This document shows, piece after piece, positions 24,340 to 56,723 of a stretch of 64,000 nucleotides of DNA. How positions within the stretch are numbered: the first letter of the stretch is position 1; every line of letters begins with the position of its first letter. Position numbers and translations under genes: made by a program. Where the stretch lies: the NCBI GenBank assembly GCA_964020155.1, contig OZ026556.1, positions 3,825,001 to 3,889,000 on the forward strand, written 5' to 3'. Below the pieces are notes generated by a model. The model had not been told where the DNA came from. It was given only the letters and a program-made list of their open reading frames with translations, and ran no database searches. The stretch is from Chondrilla cf. caribensis. Its lineage: Eukaryota > Porifera > Demospongiae > Chondrillida > Chondrillidae.

Positions 24340-25983
24340 AAGTGAGTGAGAATAATAAGACATCTACACTCACCTATACGATTCAGTGCCTGGAACATAG
24401 CGGTCCCATATCACTTTACCATTCTGACCATTCATGACTGTAGTGTGTCCACTGTACAGAGAAATTACCAGATCCTCAACACCATCATTGTCCATGTCGA
24501 TGATCACTGGGGGTAGAATCACTCCCTTCTCTGGCGAGAACACAACCCTGTAAATACAGAGATTGTGTACGTTTGGAATGGGATGGAAGATGGTCTTGGG
24601 ACATGTCTTGTGGTATTCATCCAATGCAGACTGGTCCAGTACATCACTGGTGGTATACTGGGTTGGATCAGCTTTTGGGAGAGGCTGAAAAATATCATCA
24701 CTATAATACTCTCTACAGTGTGGGTTATTGGAGATGTCATTGGAATATGTACCATCAGTGTGATTGAGAGCATATGATTCAATTTTATCTCTCAAGCTCT
24801 TAATGGTCACTGCCCACAGTCCACCTTCAATTGTCTCACCCCCTGAACCAAACAGAATGAAGTCTTCATCTCCTGTTCTGTATCTGATGGGATTCATGTA
24901 GCTCTCCTTCATGTCCGGGACAAGCAGAGGGTCCAGGAGTTTCTGACCTGTCTTTCCAGATACAGCAACAAATCGTGCTGGAGGACGGTTGTGGTTGTCA
25001 GCCTTGTAGCGAGGGTCTCCACTGTGCATATTGACAAAGTCGACTGTTCCGTCATCATCAAGATCACCGACAGCCAACGGGAAGTAAAAGTTGTGATAGA
25101 TCATCACAATGCTGTGATCGACATCCCATATAAATTCCCCTGTTTTACCATCAACAGCATGCCAATATCCACCCCGCCCACACAACATGCAATCAAGTTT
25201 CCCATCACCATTCAGGTCATGAGTGCACGTGATGGCAAAAATGGGCAACAGAGCCTTATATTCCCAGAGAACACTGCCATCCTGCCCATTCAGGGCCACA
25301 ACCAACGTCCCACAAGAATAGTATCCCTTATTGCGAGAACAATCTTCTTTGGTCTTTTTCATTTCCTCCTTGTTGGAACAGGTCCACACATTCAAACTGT
25401 CTGATTCAGTGGCTGTGACTGCTACGATCACATCCAGAATCTCATCCTCATTCAAGTAAAAAAATTCCGGGGTTGTCTGCGTCATGGTGTTCGGGAAAGT
25501 CAAGGTGTAGTTCACCATAGCCGGGGCAGCGACGGTTGAAGGGGGTACAGTTTGTGGAGACGGAGCTGGTTGTGTCCCGAGGGGGATTTCATCGGACTCG
25601 AAATTACTTTCGTTCTGAGACGACCCCATTGTAACGAGACCGGGTGACGTCACAAGGAGGTAGATGCCCGCTATTGTAACGAACAGTATAACGACGGTGA
25701 AAAACATCAAGAGGGCGATTGTCAGACATCTTAATCTACTGCAGCCAGCTAAGGCGGTCTCTTTCCACGTGGAAGAAGGGTTTGGTAGGTCGAGGTCACT
25801 CAGCGAGTATGTTAGAAGCTCGTGGGAATCACTTCGCCCAATGCTTCCCTTCAAGTCTCGTCTTTCGTAAAGAACTTCTTCGTCGTCTTCTTCTGTAGAA
25901 TGGACGATACATTCATCTAGATCTTGGAAGACTCTCTTATATCTTCGCCTGGCTGGAATTATGGGCGCGTTCTGGAAAGACAT
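22354..25983 (-). CDS. FAM234-like type II membrane protein, copy A
   Basis: Three exons: 25983-24374, 23899-23067, 22790-22354; 2880 nt, 959 residues, phases 2 and 1. A cytoplasmic N-terminus with acidic stretches (EEDDEEVLYE) is followed by a membrane segment at about residues 86-111 and a Ser/Thr/Pro-rich stalk. The large extracellular part has repeated DxDxDG-type blades: DLNGDGKLDCMLCG, VGDLDDDGTVDFVN, DMDNDGVEDLVISL and DINRDGEIELVF. These resemble the integrin-alpha FG-GAP/VCBS repeats of FAM234A/B (ITFG3). It is longer than human FAM234 proteins (roughly 550-620 residues). Molecular function of the family is poorly known. Tandem with copy B, same orientation and same intron positions. 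A perfect CRE (TGACGTCA, 26203-26210) lies about 220 bp upstream of the ATG. Confidence 0.65.
24123..24337. repeat. (CA)n microsatellite, intron 1 of FAM234-like A
   Basis: About 215 bp of CA with AAACACAC and CAGACAC interruptions, ending about 40 bp from the exon 1 donor at 24373. Confidence 0.97.
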
Positions 25984-26556
25984 TATCTTCGATTCGGTAA
26001 AGAAAACAAGTGACAATTTTGTCGCCTATTTATTAGAACTACACAGAAGGAATCAAAGGAAATGCAAACAACGTTAACCACTAGTATTAATTTTACTTCC
26101 CACTCAATTTACTTTCGTCAACTAGTACAAGTACTACCGCTTGTCCCGAAGCGAACGGAATCGCGACCATGCTCGGGCGGCAGCTGAGAGCGGGAAATCC
26201 ACTGACGTCATGAAAAATGGCTGATATCAAATTCAAATTATAACATTGCTGAACATCCCCATTATCACAAATGAAATAGATATCTATAATGCATGCTTTA
26301 CACGTAAATAATAAACTGTTCAAATACAGTACGTAATACATTGTAACAAAGTTAGTTGGAGCTAACCTCATTAAATTAAATGCATATAAAAAATATGCAC
26401 TGCATAACACAATGACAAAAATCTGTGAAATTGAGAAATTGCTTTCTAATAAAATTTAACCGTTGTTAAATGTGCAATATTCATATTAACCAGCTTTTAA
26501 GTAAATTTTCATACACAATAGAAAAAATGTGTATCTGGTCGGAACTCAGTATAATC
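25984..26556. promoter_or_regulatory. Intergenic spacer and presumed promoter of FAM234-like A, with CRE
   Basis: 573 bp separate the copy A start from the copy B stop. The palindrome TGACGTCA sits at 26203-26210 next to a GC-rich patch (26150-26200), the only such patch here. No TATA box was identified. The rest should be the copy B 3' UTR. Confidence 0.45.
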
Positions 26557-29500
26557 TTATATGTTTTCGCGATAAACATTGTCTCCACTGCTTCCCATGT
26601 ACTTAGTCCATGGTTGTTTGTCAAAAGGGAGGAACACGTTAAAGTTCACAGCTGCCTTGTCACCAAGCTGTTGATTGAATGCCTCTTTCAACGTGACCAC
26701 CTTCAAATACACTTTGGCTGTGTTAAGTTTGTTGGGCACCATGGTGAAGGCGGGCGTGCTCATGCCAGACATGTATTCCAAGTAGACCACTTCAATGTGC
26801 CCATCACCGTTGACGTCAACAAGGGAAGGTGTGCTAACCACCATGCTCGGGTGAATCACATGGTGACATCCCCATTGAGCGCGAATCTCTTCCAGGGACA
26901 GGTTTTTGTGGTCGTCTGAGTCTCCATCGTTGTTACCATGGCGACGTCGTCTGCGAGGGTCGGTTTCAAAGTAGGCATTCAATTCAGTGACATTGGGAAC
27001 TAAAGAAAGTAAGCATAAAGATACACATTAAACAAACACTGATGTAAAAGGTAATCTTCAGCAAAGGTTGTTAAACTACCATATAGCGGGAAATATTCGC
27101 AGGACAAAATTTTTGTGGATGGCCCAAAAATGAAAATTCGTGGATAAAATTTTCGCAGATGCCGGCCAGAATCACGCGACAGAACAGCGAGAACGCCTAA
27201 TTCACGGATAAATTTTCGCGGATGTTAGGCAAACCGCGAAATCCGCGAAAATTTTGTCACACGAATATTTCCGCTATACAGTATCTGTTCTACTGTATGT
27301 ACATATGCTGCCTCTCCCATAGAGTGGAACGAGAAGTACTGTATCACACATTTGCTCTATTGTAACACTAGTGCTTTGAGATTGCATGAGAAGGGATACA
27401 ACATAGTAACAACTACACGGTATCCTCCCTCGTCCCTCCATCTTTTGCAACACTAGTGCTCAGGAAGGGGACAGGATGGACAGAGTATAGCATGGAGAAT
27501 AGCGTATGCACTCTAATTTTAGAAAGACTCATGTTTCACAATTCAATGACTGGATTGCAATATGCACTTCATTTTTGTGGACCGACAGCTGGATACGTGT
27601 GCTGCAACCAATCCTGAATAAGATTCCCACAAATGAAATGGTCATGAATTGAGGTCCTTGTTGAAAATGAAGTCCCGCGAAATTTAAACATATACAGTCA
27701 CATGTGAACACATTTGGTTGTCCACATGATGGAGTATGTACACATTGGCATGTAGTTGAGGGGCAAACGTGATTTTCCAGGGCGTCTACTAGGGTGTGTC
27801 TACAGTACTTACATGTTAGTCTTGGTTCCTCGGTAAAGATTGGGTGGACGCTGTTGTTCCTGATCATATCAGCTGTGAGGAAGTAGATGTAGTCAGAATT
27901 TTTGTGACTATTGCAGTCTTCTTGCATGAATTCCTTCGTCTCATTTTTGGGATCATGGTGGTAGATTTCACGCCAATTCTCCCAGAATTTCAGAAGATTA
28001 TTTTTTCTCAGTTGTTCAAAATATCCGCGACCTTTGTCAATTCCCTCTTGTATTTTATTACTTAAGTAGGCAGGAGACGCTGGCGGAGATGTGGTGGCCG
28101 ATGGGGCAACAGAAGTCCCCAATATCTCACTTGATGACGCAGCCAATGAGCTGATTAGAACACTGGAGTGAGATGTGGTTGATGCAGACGAAGGTGATGG
28201 TCCGGATGGCTGAGAGCTCTGGATGGAAGCCTTCAGGGAGGTCGTGCCTTGCAGTACGGTAGTGGACGAGGAGGATTTGCCAACCAACAGAATTGAGGAA
28301 CTCATAGGAATGGAGGAGGGAGATGAAGATGAGAGGGAGGAAGAAGATTGTGTTGTTGCTGATAGCTCGTCAATTATAATACCTGTTGATGTGGAGGAAG
28401 AACCAAAGTTTATTCCCTGAGAAGGTGAAGAGATGGGGGCTTTCGTGGTAGAGTGAGGTTTTGGGATATTGCTGGATGAAAATCCACCTAAACTGGTACT
28501 TTGTTCTGCATTGGAGTCCACTACAAAACTGAGATTTCTAGATTTGTCTGGTGATATAGGAGCTTGAACAGAAGACGTTGCTCCTGTCACTATTGATTCA
28601 CTGGTGGGGACAGTTGAAACTTCATCTACTTTGGACACTCCCTCCACAGAAAGAGTTAGTGTTGACGTGGAGAGTCTCTCTCCTTCCGAAGGTGATACGG
28701 GCACGCTGGAAGTCCACGCCACTGCACTTTGGATGTTTTCAGAGGTGTTGGTTGCATTGCTGATGCTCGGAGGACTGGAACTGCTTGCAGCAGTGACCAC
28801 ACTTGTTGACGTACTACTTATTACAGTTGTAGCCAGGCTCTGAGGATCAAACAAAGATGTCATAGTTTGGCTCACACTTCCAGCAGAAGAGTTGGCACTG
28901 CTGGTATCTTTTCTACTGTCATTGCCATTTAAAATGTATGCCAGCTCCCGAAAATCTGAATCCTGACGTTCGATCCTATGACCAAGAAGCCTATCAAGTT
29001 CTTCTGTTGGAGAATACGACTTCCGATCTTTGGGAGTGACTGTTCTCTTGCTGCGATAATGGTGAGGAGTCATGTTACCAATAGTGACAATTTCCTTTGA
29101 TTTCACCTTATCCAGTGGTTCAGTTGGGAGCATTCCCACAGTTAGGAACAAGAGAGCATCCTTTCCATAGCCCTCGCCTCTCAATGTTGTCCCGGACATG
29201 AAACCAACCTCCGATGAATTCAATGCCCAGAGAAGTTCACCGTTAGTGCCGTCCACGATACCCACATAGGAGTAATTGTAGTGAGTGTCCCATTCTCCTT
29301 TGTTCACTCTGATCAAGAGATCGGGGATCCTGTCCTCATTGAAGTACAACGGAGCTGGGATGCTACAGAATAGATGGACACCATATCAACAGGATGGAGT
29401 GGTGAGTATTTTGCACATGCATGGGCATGCACACACACGCACACACACACACACACACATGCATACACACGCACACACACACAATACAATACTGAATTCC

Positions 29501-31439
29501 ATAAACTAACAACATACATACCAACATATTTCTAGTATATGTACATACAAACACATATGCGTATATACGTATGTACAAAGTAACATCTGGAAGAAATAAA
29601 TTCAATTATGCTCAAAGAATGGTTACAATGTTTGAATTATCAAGTGTTGAACATATGTAGCTGAAATTAGGTGACATTTAGCATTCCAACAAGCACACAT
29701 GTACACACTCACCCACCCACCCACCCCCACACACACACAAGGACGCACGCACACATGCACACGCACACGTAAGCACGCACGCACACACACATACACACAC
29801 GCACACACACACACACACACACACAACACACACACGTGGAGAGACAAGACACTCACCTATATGATTCAGTGCCTGGAACATAGCGGTCCCATATCACTTT
29901 ACCATTCTGACCATTCATGACTGTAGTGTGCCCACTGTACAGAGAAATTACCAGATCCTCAACACCATCATTGTCCATGTCGATGATCACTGGGGGTAGA
30001 ATCACTCCCTTCTCTGGTGAGAACACAACCCTGTAAATACAGAGATTGTGTACGTTTGGAATGGGATGGAAGATGGTCTTGGGGCATGTCTTGTGGTATC
30101 CATCCAATGCAGACTGGTCCAGTACATCACTGGTGGTATACTGGGTTGGATCTACCTTCGGCATGAACTCGAGCACAGTCTTGAAAGGGTGTTCCTCGCA
30201 ATTTGGATTGGTAACACGACTATTATCATAGCTTTGGTACTCCTCCTTATGATCGGTTATGTACTGTTCAATTTTATCTCTCAAGCTCTTAATGGTCACT
30301 GCCCACAGTCCACCTTCAATTGTCTCACCCCCTGAACCAAACAGAATGAAGTCTTCATCTCCTGTTCTGTATCTGATTGGATTCATGTAGCTCTCCTTCA
30401 TGTCCGGGACAAGCAGAGGGTCCAGGAGTTTCTGACCTGTCTTTCCAGATACAGCAACAAATCGCGCTGGAGGACGGTTGTGGTTGTCAGCCTTGTAGCG
30501 AGGGTCTCCTCCGTGGACATTGACAAAGTCGACTGTTCCGTCTTTATCAAGATCACCGACAGCCAGGGGGAAGTAAAAGTTGTGAAAGATTATCACAATG
30601 GTGCGGTCAACATCCCATAACTTTTTTCCACTTTTTCCGTCCACGGCATGCCACATTCCACCTCGTCCACACATCATGCAGTCGTTGATACCATCTCGGT
30701 TTAGATCTTCATCGCAAGTGAATGCAAATACTTCCTGTGAGACGGGATAGGTCCAGAGAGTTTCACCGTTCTTCCCGTTGACAGCAACTTGAGTGGACCC
30801 ACATGGGTAGAACCCAAAATCTCTCATACAAGCTTCCCTTGCTTCTTCTACATTGTGACACTGCCAGTACATCATAGCTGCCCCCTCCTGTCTTCCAATT
30901 CCGAATACAACATCTAAAGTACCATCACCGTTGAGGTCGTAGAACATAGGGGTCACTTCGGACAAAACTCCCGAATATTCCAAGGTGTAGTTGACGGGGG
31001 TGTAGGGTATAGGGGGTGGCCTTGGTTTCGGCTTCGTGTGTATCGGTGCGGCTGTTGTAGGCGTGATTGGGTCTACAGGCGTGGTATCGATGGTTGTGTG
31101 CGCATTGGCTGCCTTCAGGTAGAAGAACAAAACAACGAAAGCGAGGATAGCAGCAAGGACCGTAGCAATGACAATCGAAACGAGACACTTTCTCTTCGAA
31201 CAAGACAACTTGGGTCTAGAAACAAAACTGGGTTCTTTCGGCAATTTAAGGTCCTCGTTAACATCGTAGGAGCTAAACATAAAGTCGAGATCTGCCTCGC
31301 GGTTCGACCCCATGTCCTTCAACTGAGGCTGTTGATCGTAAAGAACTTCCTCGTCTGATGAGAAGTCCAGCCCATCCTCCTGCTTGAGTTTCTTGTACCT
31401 CGGCTGTCCCACTCGGGGGATTTGTGGGACTTTAAACAT
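26557..31439 (-). CDS. FAM234-like type II membrane protein, copy B with mucin-like insert
   Basis: Three exons: 31439-29857, 29362-27813, 26999-26557; 3576 nt, 1191 residues, same phases (2 and 1) as copy A. It has a cytoplasmic N-terminus (EVLYDQQPQ motif shared with copy A), a membrane segment at about residues 86-109, then a Pro-rich stalk. The blade-like repeats are DLNGDGTLDVVFG, DLNRDGINDCMMCG, DLDKDGTVDFVN, DMDNDGVEDLVISL and DVNGDGHIEVVY. Exon 2 carries about 310 residues rich in Ser/Thr (roughly 28070-28950) that copy A replaces with a much shorter segment; such a region would be heavily O-glycosylated. The 3' end of exon 1 and 5' end of exon 2 are nearly identical to copy A, while other parts are clearly diverged. 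Confidence 0.65.
27077..27283. mobile_element. MITE, AGCGGGAAATTTTCGC family, copy 2
   Basis: 207 bp in the FAM234-like B intron between exons 29362-27813 and 26999-26557. Same termini as the element at 4061-4273 (TACCATATAGCGGGAAATAT ... CCGCTATACAGTA), with internal AAAATTTTCGC motifs in both orientations. Confidence 0.7.
29432..29834. repeat. (CA)n microsatellites, intron 1 of FAM234-like B
   Basis: Two CA-rich tracts (29432-29484 and 29712-29834, the second with CCCA and CGCA interruptions) in the intron equivalent to that of copy A. The second ends about 20 bp from the donor at 29856. Confidence 0.95.
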
Positions 31440-31928
31440 TGATCCCACTTGTTTCGTGGAGAAAAGCGAACATAAACGAACTGCGCCAAGAGCCTTTCTT
31501 CAGAACTACAGGCGAACCCGAGGGGGATGTATGATGTCATTCAATAAACACGTCACTATTATACAATTACGACACCCTGTATCATATACTTTTCACAATA
31601 TTATTATATAGCCAATTAGGCCCAAGTTCAACTCAAGTTCGGTTTGCAATACTGTACATGTATACAAATATGCATCTACGTGAATCTGAATTGTGAAGAC
31701 AGAGTACAAAGAAAGTGATCGAAGCAGGGTGCACAGCCTTGCAAAGTAGCCCCCATGAAGAACACTCAAGTAGGCTAAGACCAACTCCAATCTTAGGGGT
31801 TATTCTCATTTTCTGTTTGTGCACACTTCATGAAAATTACCACGAGCAACAATAGTGCATTAAATACTATGTACATGGCATACTCAAAGCACAAGCACAG
31901 AATATTAAGCTAACAAACAGGTTGACTG

Positions 31929-33650
31929 TTAATGTGAAGTTTGTTTGCTTTGTTGATGTTTCTGAATTTGATTCTGAGCAAAGTGGTACACTTGCTCCAA
32001 GACCTGATAGGCAATCTGTCTGATGTGGTAAGTGTGCACCAGAGGAAGGATCATCAGTATCATTACTGGAGGAGAGATACCAGATTTAGTTGTACTATAC
32101 GCCAGCTGGTGTGTGTGTCTGTCTGTGCATGCGCCTGTCTTCTCTACCTTCCCCTCCCCCACCTCTCTCTCTCTCCCTCTCTCCCTGTGTGTGTGTGTGT
32201 GTGCGTGTGCGCGCGTTTTTATGTACATATGCACATAAATGTACATATGTACATACATAAAACTTACAGAATCCATGGAGAAGCAGAGTGAAGGGGACTG
32301 AGGCAATGGTCACTTGACAAACAAACAGAACGGCCAACAAAGCCAAGTAGAACTGTAGCAAAGTAAGAAATCTACATTGAGCAGAAGTCACTAGACACAT
32401 CAATGTACTGGTGGTGTGTTTGAGCTGAAAGGTGCATACTCGGCACACTCAGCATCAGAGAGACTTCAACATGGCCTTTTCAAACTCACTTTTACAGGCT
32501 CTTTGTCTCTGGTGTTGAAGAACCTTTCCTTTACCCACTTCAGTTCTGCCTCGCGTTTCCTCAAAAGAGAACATATCTCTTGGTAGAGCAACTCCTGGCC
32601 GGCACCCCTGCAACCCACAAACAACATACTGACCTAGAACTCAGTGATGATGCCAAGAGGTACACAGCTGTGAGAACTGCTCACCTCAAGAGTACAGTTT
32701 GAGCACAGACAACACATTCGACACATCATTCGAGGCTCTTATACACAGCAACACAATACAAACAAGCAAGCCTACAAATGACTATTGTACATGATACACC
32801 AACTCACCAGTTAGTGTACGAGAAAAGGGAACCTGGCAATTGCTGTATGAGCAGAGCAGCCACTCCACACAGTATCAGGAACACACCAATGAAATGGAAG
32901 AAGTTGTGTGCATTCAGATGCATTAAAATGCTGAGTCGGGATGAAATCGATATTGTTCAATGTAAACATAAGGGTCTGTTGACCTATTTGCAGCAGGCAT
33001 ACACACACTGATACACACATACACACATGAAACAAAGAGAACTATCAAGCTGGATTGGAAGCTACAGATACCCCATGCTACATACGCAGAATGGATTACC
33101 AATGATTCCAGCATGACTGGATAAATCAGTACTAGCTGGAGGAACACAACAGTATACATGAAAACAAAGAGAAAAAGGTTGTCTTTGTATATGAGCATAT
33201 TTCTTTTTTTTATAAATTCATATACCCATTAATTGGTATCTGTACAGTATTCAATATAGTGGATACTGGGCGTTTATCACTGCAAATGGTTCACTTTGAA
33301 CTAATGGGTCTCATCAAAACTGAAACGATGTGTTAAAGTTATAAAAGGTTCTATCGCACGACTGTAGCCATACATAGACTTCGTCGTTCGAAGGCTTCAT
33401 TGGCACACGTTATACGGGTCGAGCTAGCATTAGATCACTATTATACCCGGCGGATATCCCATATCGTGTATATACACTTCTCAACTTACCATATGACGTT
33501 CAGGACTAGCCACGCAGAAATCCCATAAACCTGTTTGTTTCCAGCAAATGTGAGCGACTCCCAAACGAATACAATTGGCTGTTTGTAGAATTCCAATTTC
33601 CTCTCCCAAGCAACTTCTGCCGATGAACTACTACTAGAAGACTCCGCCAT
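31929..33650 (-). CDS. ARL6IP1: ARL6IP1-like ER membrane-shaping protein
   Basis: Five exons: 33650-33490, 32930-32808, 32607-32490, 32352-32268, 32065-31929; 624 nt, 207 residues (human ARL6IP1 has 203). All phases fit (2, 2, 0, 1). The N-terminus is serine-rich (MAESSSSSSSAEVAWERKLE), followed by two hydrophobic hairpins. The connecting segment YQEICSLLRKREAELKWVKE aligns with FHEICSNLVKTRRRAVGWWK of human ARL6IP1, and the second hairpin (FYLALLAVLFVCQVTIASVP...LMILMILPLVHTYHI) aligns with its C-terminal pair. Members insert as reticulon-like wedges that bend the tubular ER and take part in ER-phagy. The start was chosen at the M before the poly-Ser; an in-frame ATG upstream at 33707 is possible. 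It begins only 103 bp after the FANCM stop. Confidence 0.75.
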
Positions 33651-33753
33651 GTTTGGGTTGTCATTAAACGTTCGGAACATGACGAAAAACGCATAATTAC
33701 AGAACATAATTTAATCGAGAGACACAAATCGAAATCATTCAATTCAAGCCAAA

Positions 33754-46622
<12,869 letters not shown>

Positions 46623-46733
46623 CCACCCACTTCGACTGCCATTTTTCTCGATTTATTTGGCGCCCATTTAAAATCTTGTGATAGTACCACGTACACTACT
46701 GGCCAGGTGGTTTAATGACGTCAATAATCTTAA
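46623..46733. promoter_or_regulatory. Shared FANCM / RTK-1 head-to-head promoter region with a CRE
   Basis: Only 111 bp separate the FANCM ATG (46622, minus) from the RTK-1 ATG (46734, plus). A perfect TGACGTCA palindrome lies at 46716-46723, 11 bp before the RTK-1 start codon. No TATA box was seen. A bidirectional promoter is inferred from the spacing. The 5' UTRs may be very short or overlap. Confidence 0.55.
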
Positions 46734-55034
<8,301 letters not shown>

Positions 55035-55122
55035 CAGTTTTATATTGAATGTATTTTCTTAATGTTGTATGATATTATTTTAACAAGTGCAATCTTCAAC
55101 AAACAACATGATATATGTGAGC
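55035..55122 (+). other. RTK-1 3' UTR, proximal part
   Basis: No AATAAA or ATTAAA is visible between the stop codon and the foldback element starting at 55123. The first clear AATAAA is at 55693-55698, so the transcript may run through the element. Confidence 0.4.
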
Positions 55123-55637
55123 GTGCAAGCGAAAAGGGCCCTTAGCCATTGTTATCAAAATGTTCAGAATGTATCAAAACAGCCAAATAATGCAAAATTT
55201 TCGGTTTTCGTTTTATTCGATCAAATTGCTTATACAGTGATAAAGAATAAGTTCTGAAAGCGTCGTATCGATACGATTCGTAATTTTCGAGAACGAAGCA
55301 TTTTCGGCAAACGTTCAAAGTCGCCATTTTAAATTATACGGAGTAATGCGGTTCCATCTTGAATGCGGATTCGCCTTGAATGACGTCATGAACATCCATT
55401 GGTCAGTATGCCATTACATCTTCAGTATACGGATCCAGTGCCAGAAACGGAAATGACCCAGTTATCCGTTATAACGTTGCGCGGAGGGACTCAAACAAAG
55501 ACCTGTAGCGCATAAATAGTCGCTCCTATGATCTAAATGATTGCGCCATCGTCTGCAGAGTGGAATAGGCTATCCGCCGAACAATACCAAAAACGCGCAT
55601 TCGACAAAAAATCGCTAAGGGCCCTTTTCGCTTGCAC
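55123..55637. mobile_element. 515-bp foldback/MITE with perfect 24-bp terminal inverted repeats
   Basis: GTGCAAGCGAAAAGGGCCCT TAGC at 55123-55146 is exactly reverse-complemented at 55614-55637. The interior is CpG-rich compared with its surroundings. It contains TGACGTCA at about 55382 and a small minus-strand frame (55327-55142, 61 residues, starting MATLNVCRKCF). No transposase-like motif and no clear target-site duplication was seen. Confidence 0.85.
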
Positions 55638-56260
55638 ATACACATATAATATCATGATTGAAAGTTTATAATCAATGTGCTATAATATTAATAATAAATA
55701 ATCTATCTATTAAAATATGTCAACTAGGAATTACAATTGGACATTGGATTATTATTATTACCATAACTGTTACAATACATTGAAATTTATTTGTATAATG
55801 CATATTTATTTAATAATAATATTATAGTTGATGATATAAATTAGTTGCCAAATTGGGTGAGTGACTATTACAGCTGCTATAGCTAGGGATGCTGCAATTT
55901 TTAAATCATGGAGTCACCAAAGAACTGTCCAAATCGCAAGGATTTAGGGTCTCAAGCCCCCAAAGTTTCCCTGGGAGAGATTATATTTTAGCAAAAATCT
56001 TTCCCACTCTGAACATTGCATGAGATCACCCAGCGTTGGCTGGGATAAGCTTTCTTTTTACGCATGGCATCTTCAATGGGCTGTACCAAGACGTGGATGT
56101 CAGGGGCCGTACGTTGCAATGAGAATCATTTACTTTCCTGGCCGTGAACAAAGCTGCGTGCCGTGCACGTGGGCTCACAGCGATCTTAGCGAGAGACTCG
56201 ATTTCCTCGATGTTTCTCACCACTTGGAGATCTTGTTAGATGGTTATTTTTGGTGTTGGT
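55638..56260. other. Intergenic, no gene seen
   Basis: AT-rich sequence with AATAAA at 55693-55698, which may serve RTK-1. From 56020 the composition becomes more balanced, but no domain or credible exon was recognised. Confidence 0.5.
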
Positions 56261-56263
56261 GAC

Positions 56264-56394
56264 AATCACGTGCAACTACGTAGCGTTTGCCTATTAGATC
56301 TAGAATCTACGGTCCCACCCATCGATCACACGAACACACACACACACACGCGCGCACACACACACACGCACACACACACACAACACACAGTTGT

Positions 56395-56437
<43 letters not shown>

Positions 56438-56663
56438 ACACACACTTGTACGCACACACACACACACATACACACACACACACACGCACGCACACACGCA
56501 CGCACGCACGCACACACCACCACCACCACACCTTGTCCAACAGACACACAGACATCACGTGCAACTACGTAGCGTTTGCCTATTAGATCTAGAATCTACG
56601 GTCCCACCCATCGATCACACGGTTGGCTATAATTAGAATCCACGGTCCCACCCATCGATCACC
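56264..56663. repeat. (CA)n tract flanked by 67-bp direct repeats
   Basis: The block ATCACGTGCAACTACGTAGC ... CCCACCCATCGATCACAC occurs at about 56265-56331 and again at about 56554-56620; a third partial copy (AATCCACGGTCCCACCCATC) begins near 56635. A 180-bp interrupted CA/CGCA array lies between the two full copies. The duplicated block contains CACGTG and TACGTA palindromes and sits directly upstream of the ectodomain-only gene. Confidence 0.85.
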
Positions 56664-56723
56664 CCACCCGTGCACCGCCCCACCCAAAGAGCGAAGCACT
56701 CCTCGATTAAGAAGGCGAATAAA

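Noticed and set aside
31440..31928. Possible small genes between FAM234-like B and the ARL6IP1-like gene
   Set aside because: Short frames only, with no domain or splice logic. The spacer is best read as the FAM234-like B promoter plus the ARL6IP1-like 3' UTR; it contains a near-CRE, TGATGTCA, at about 31532.
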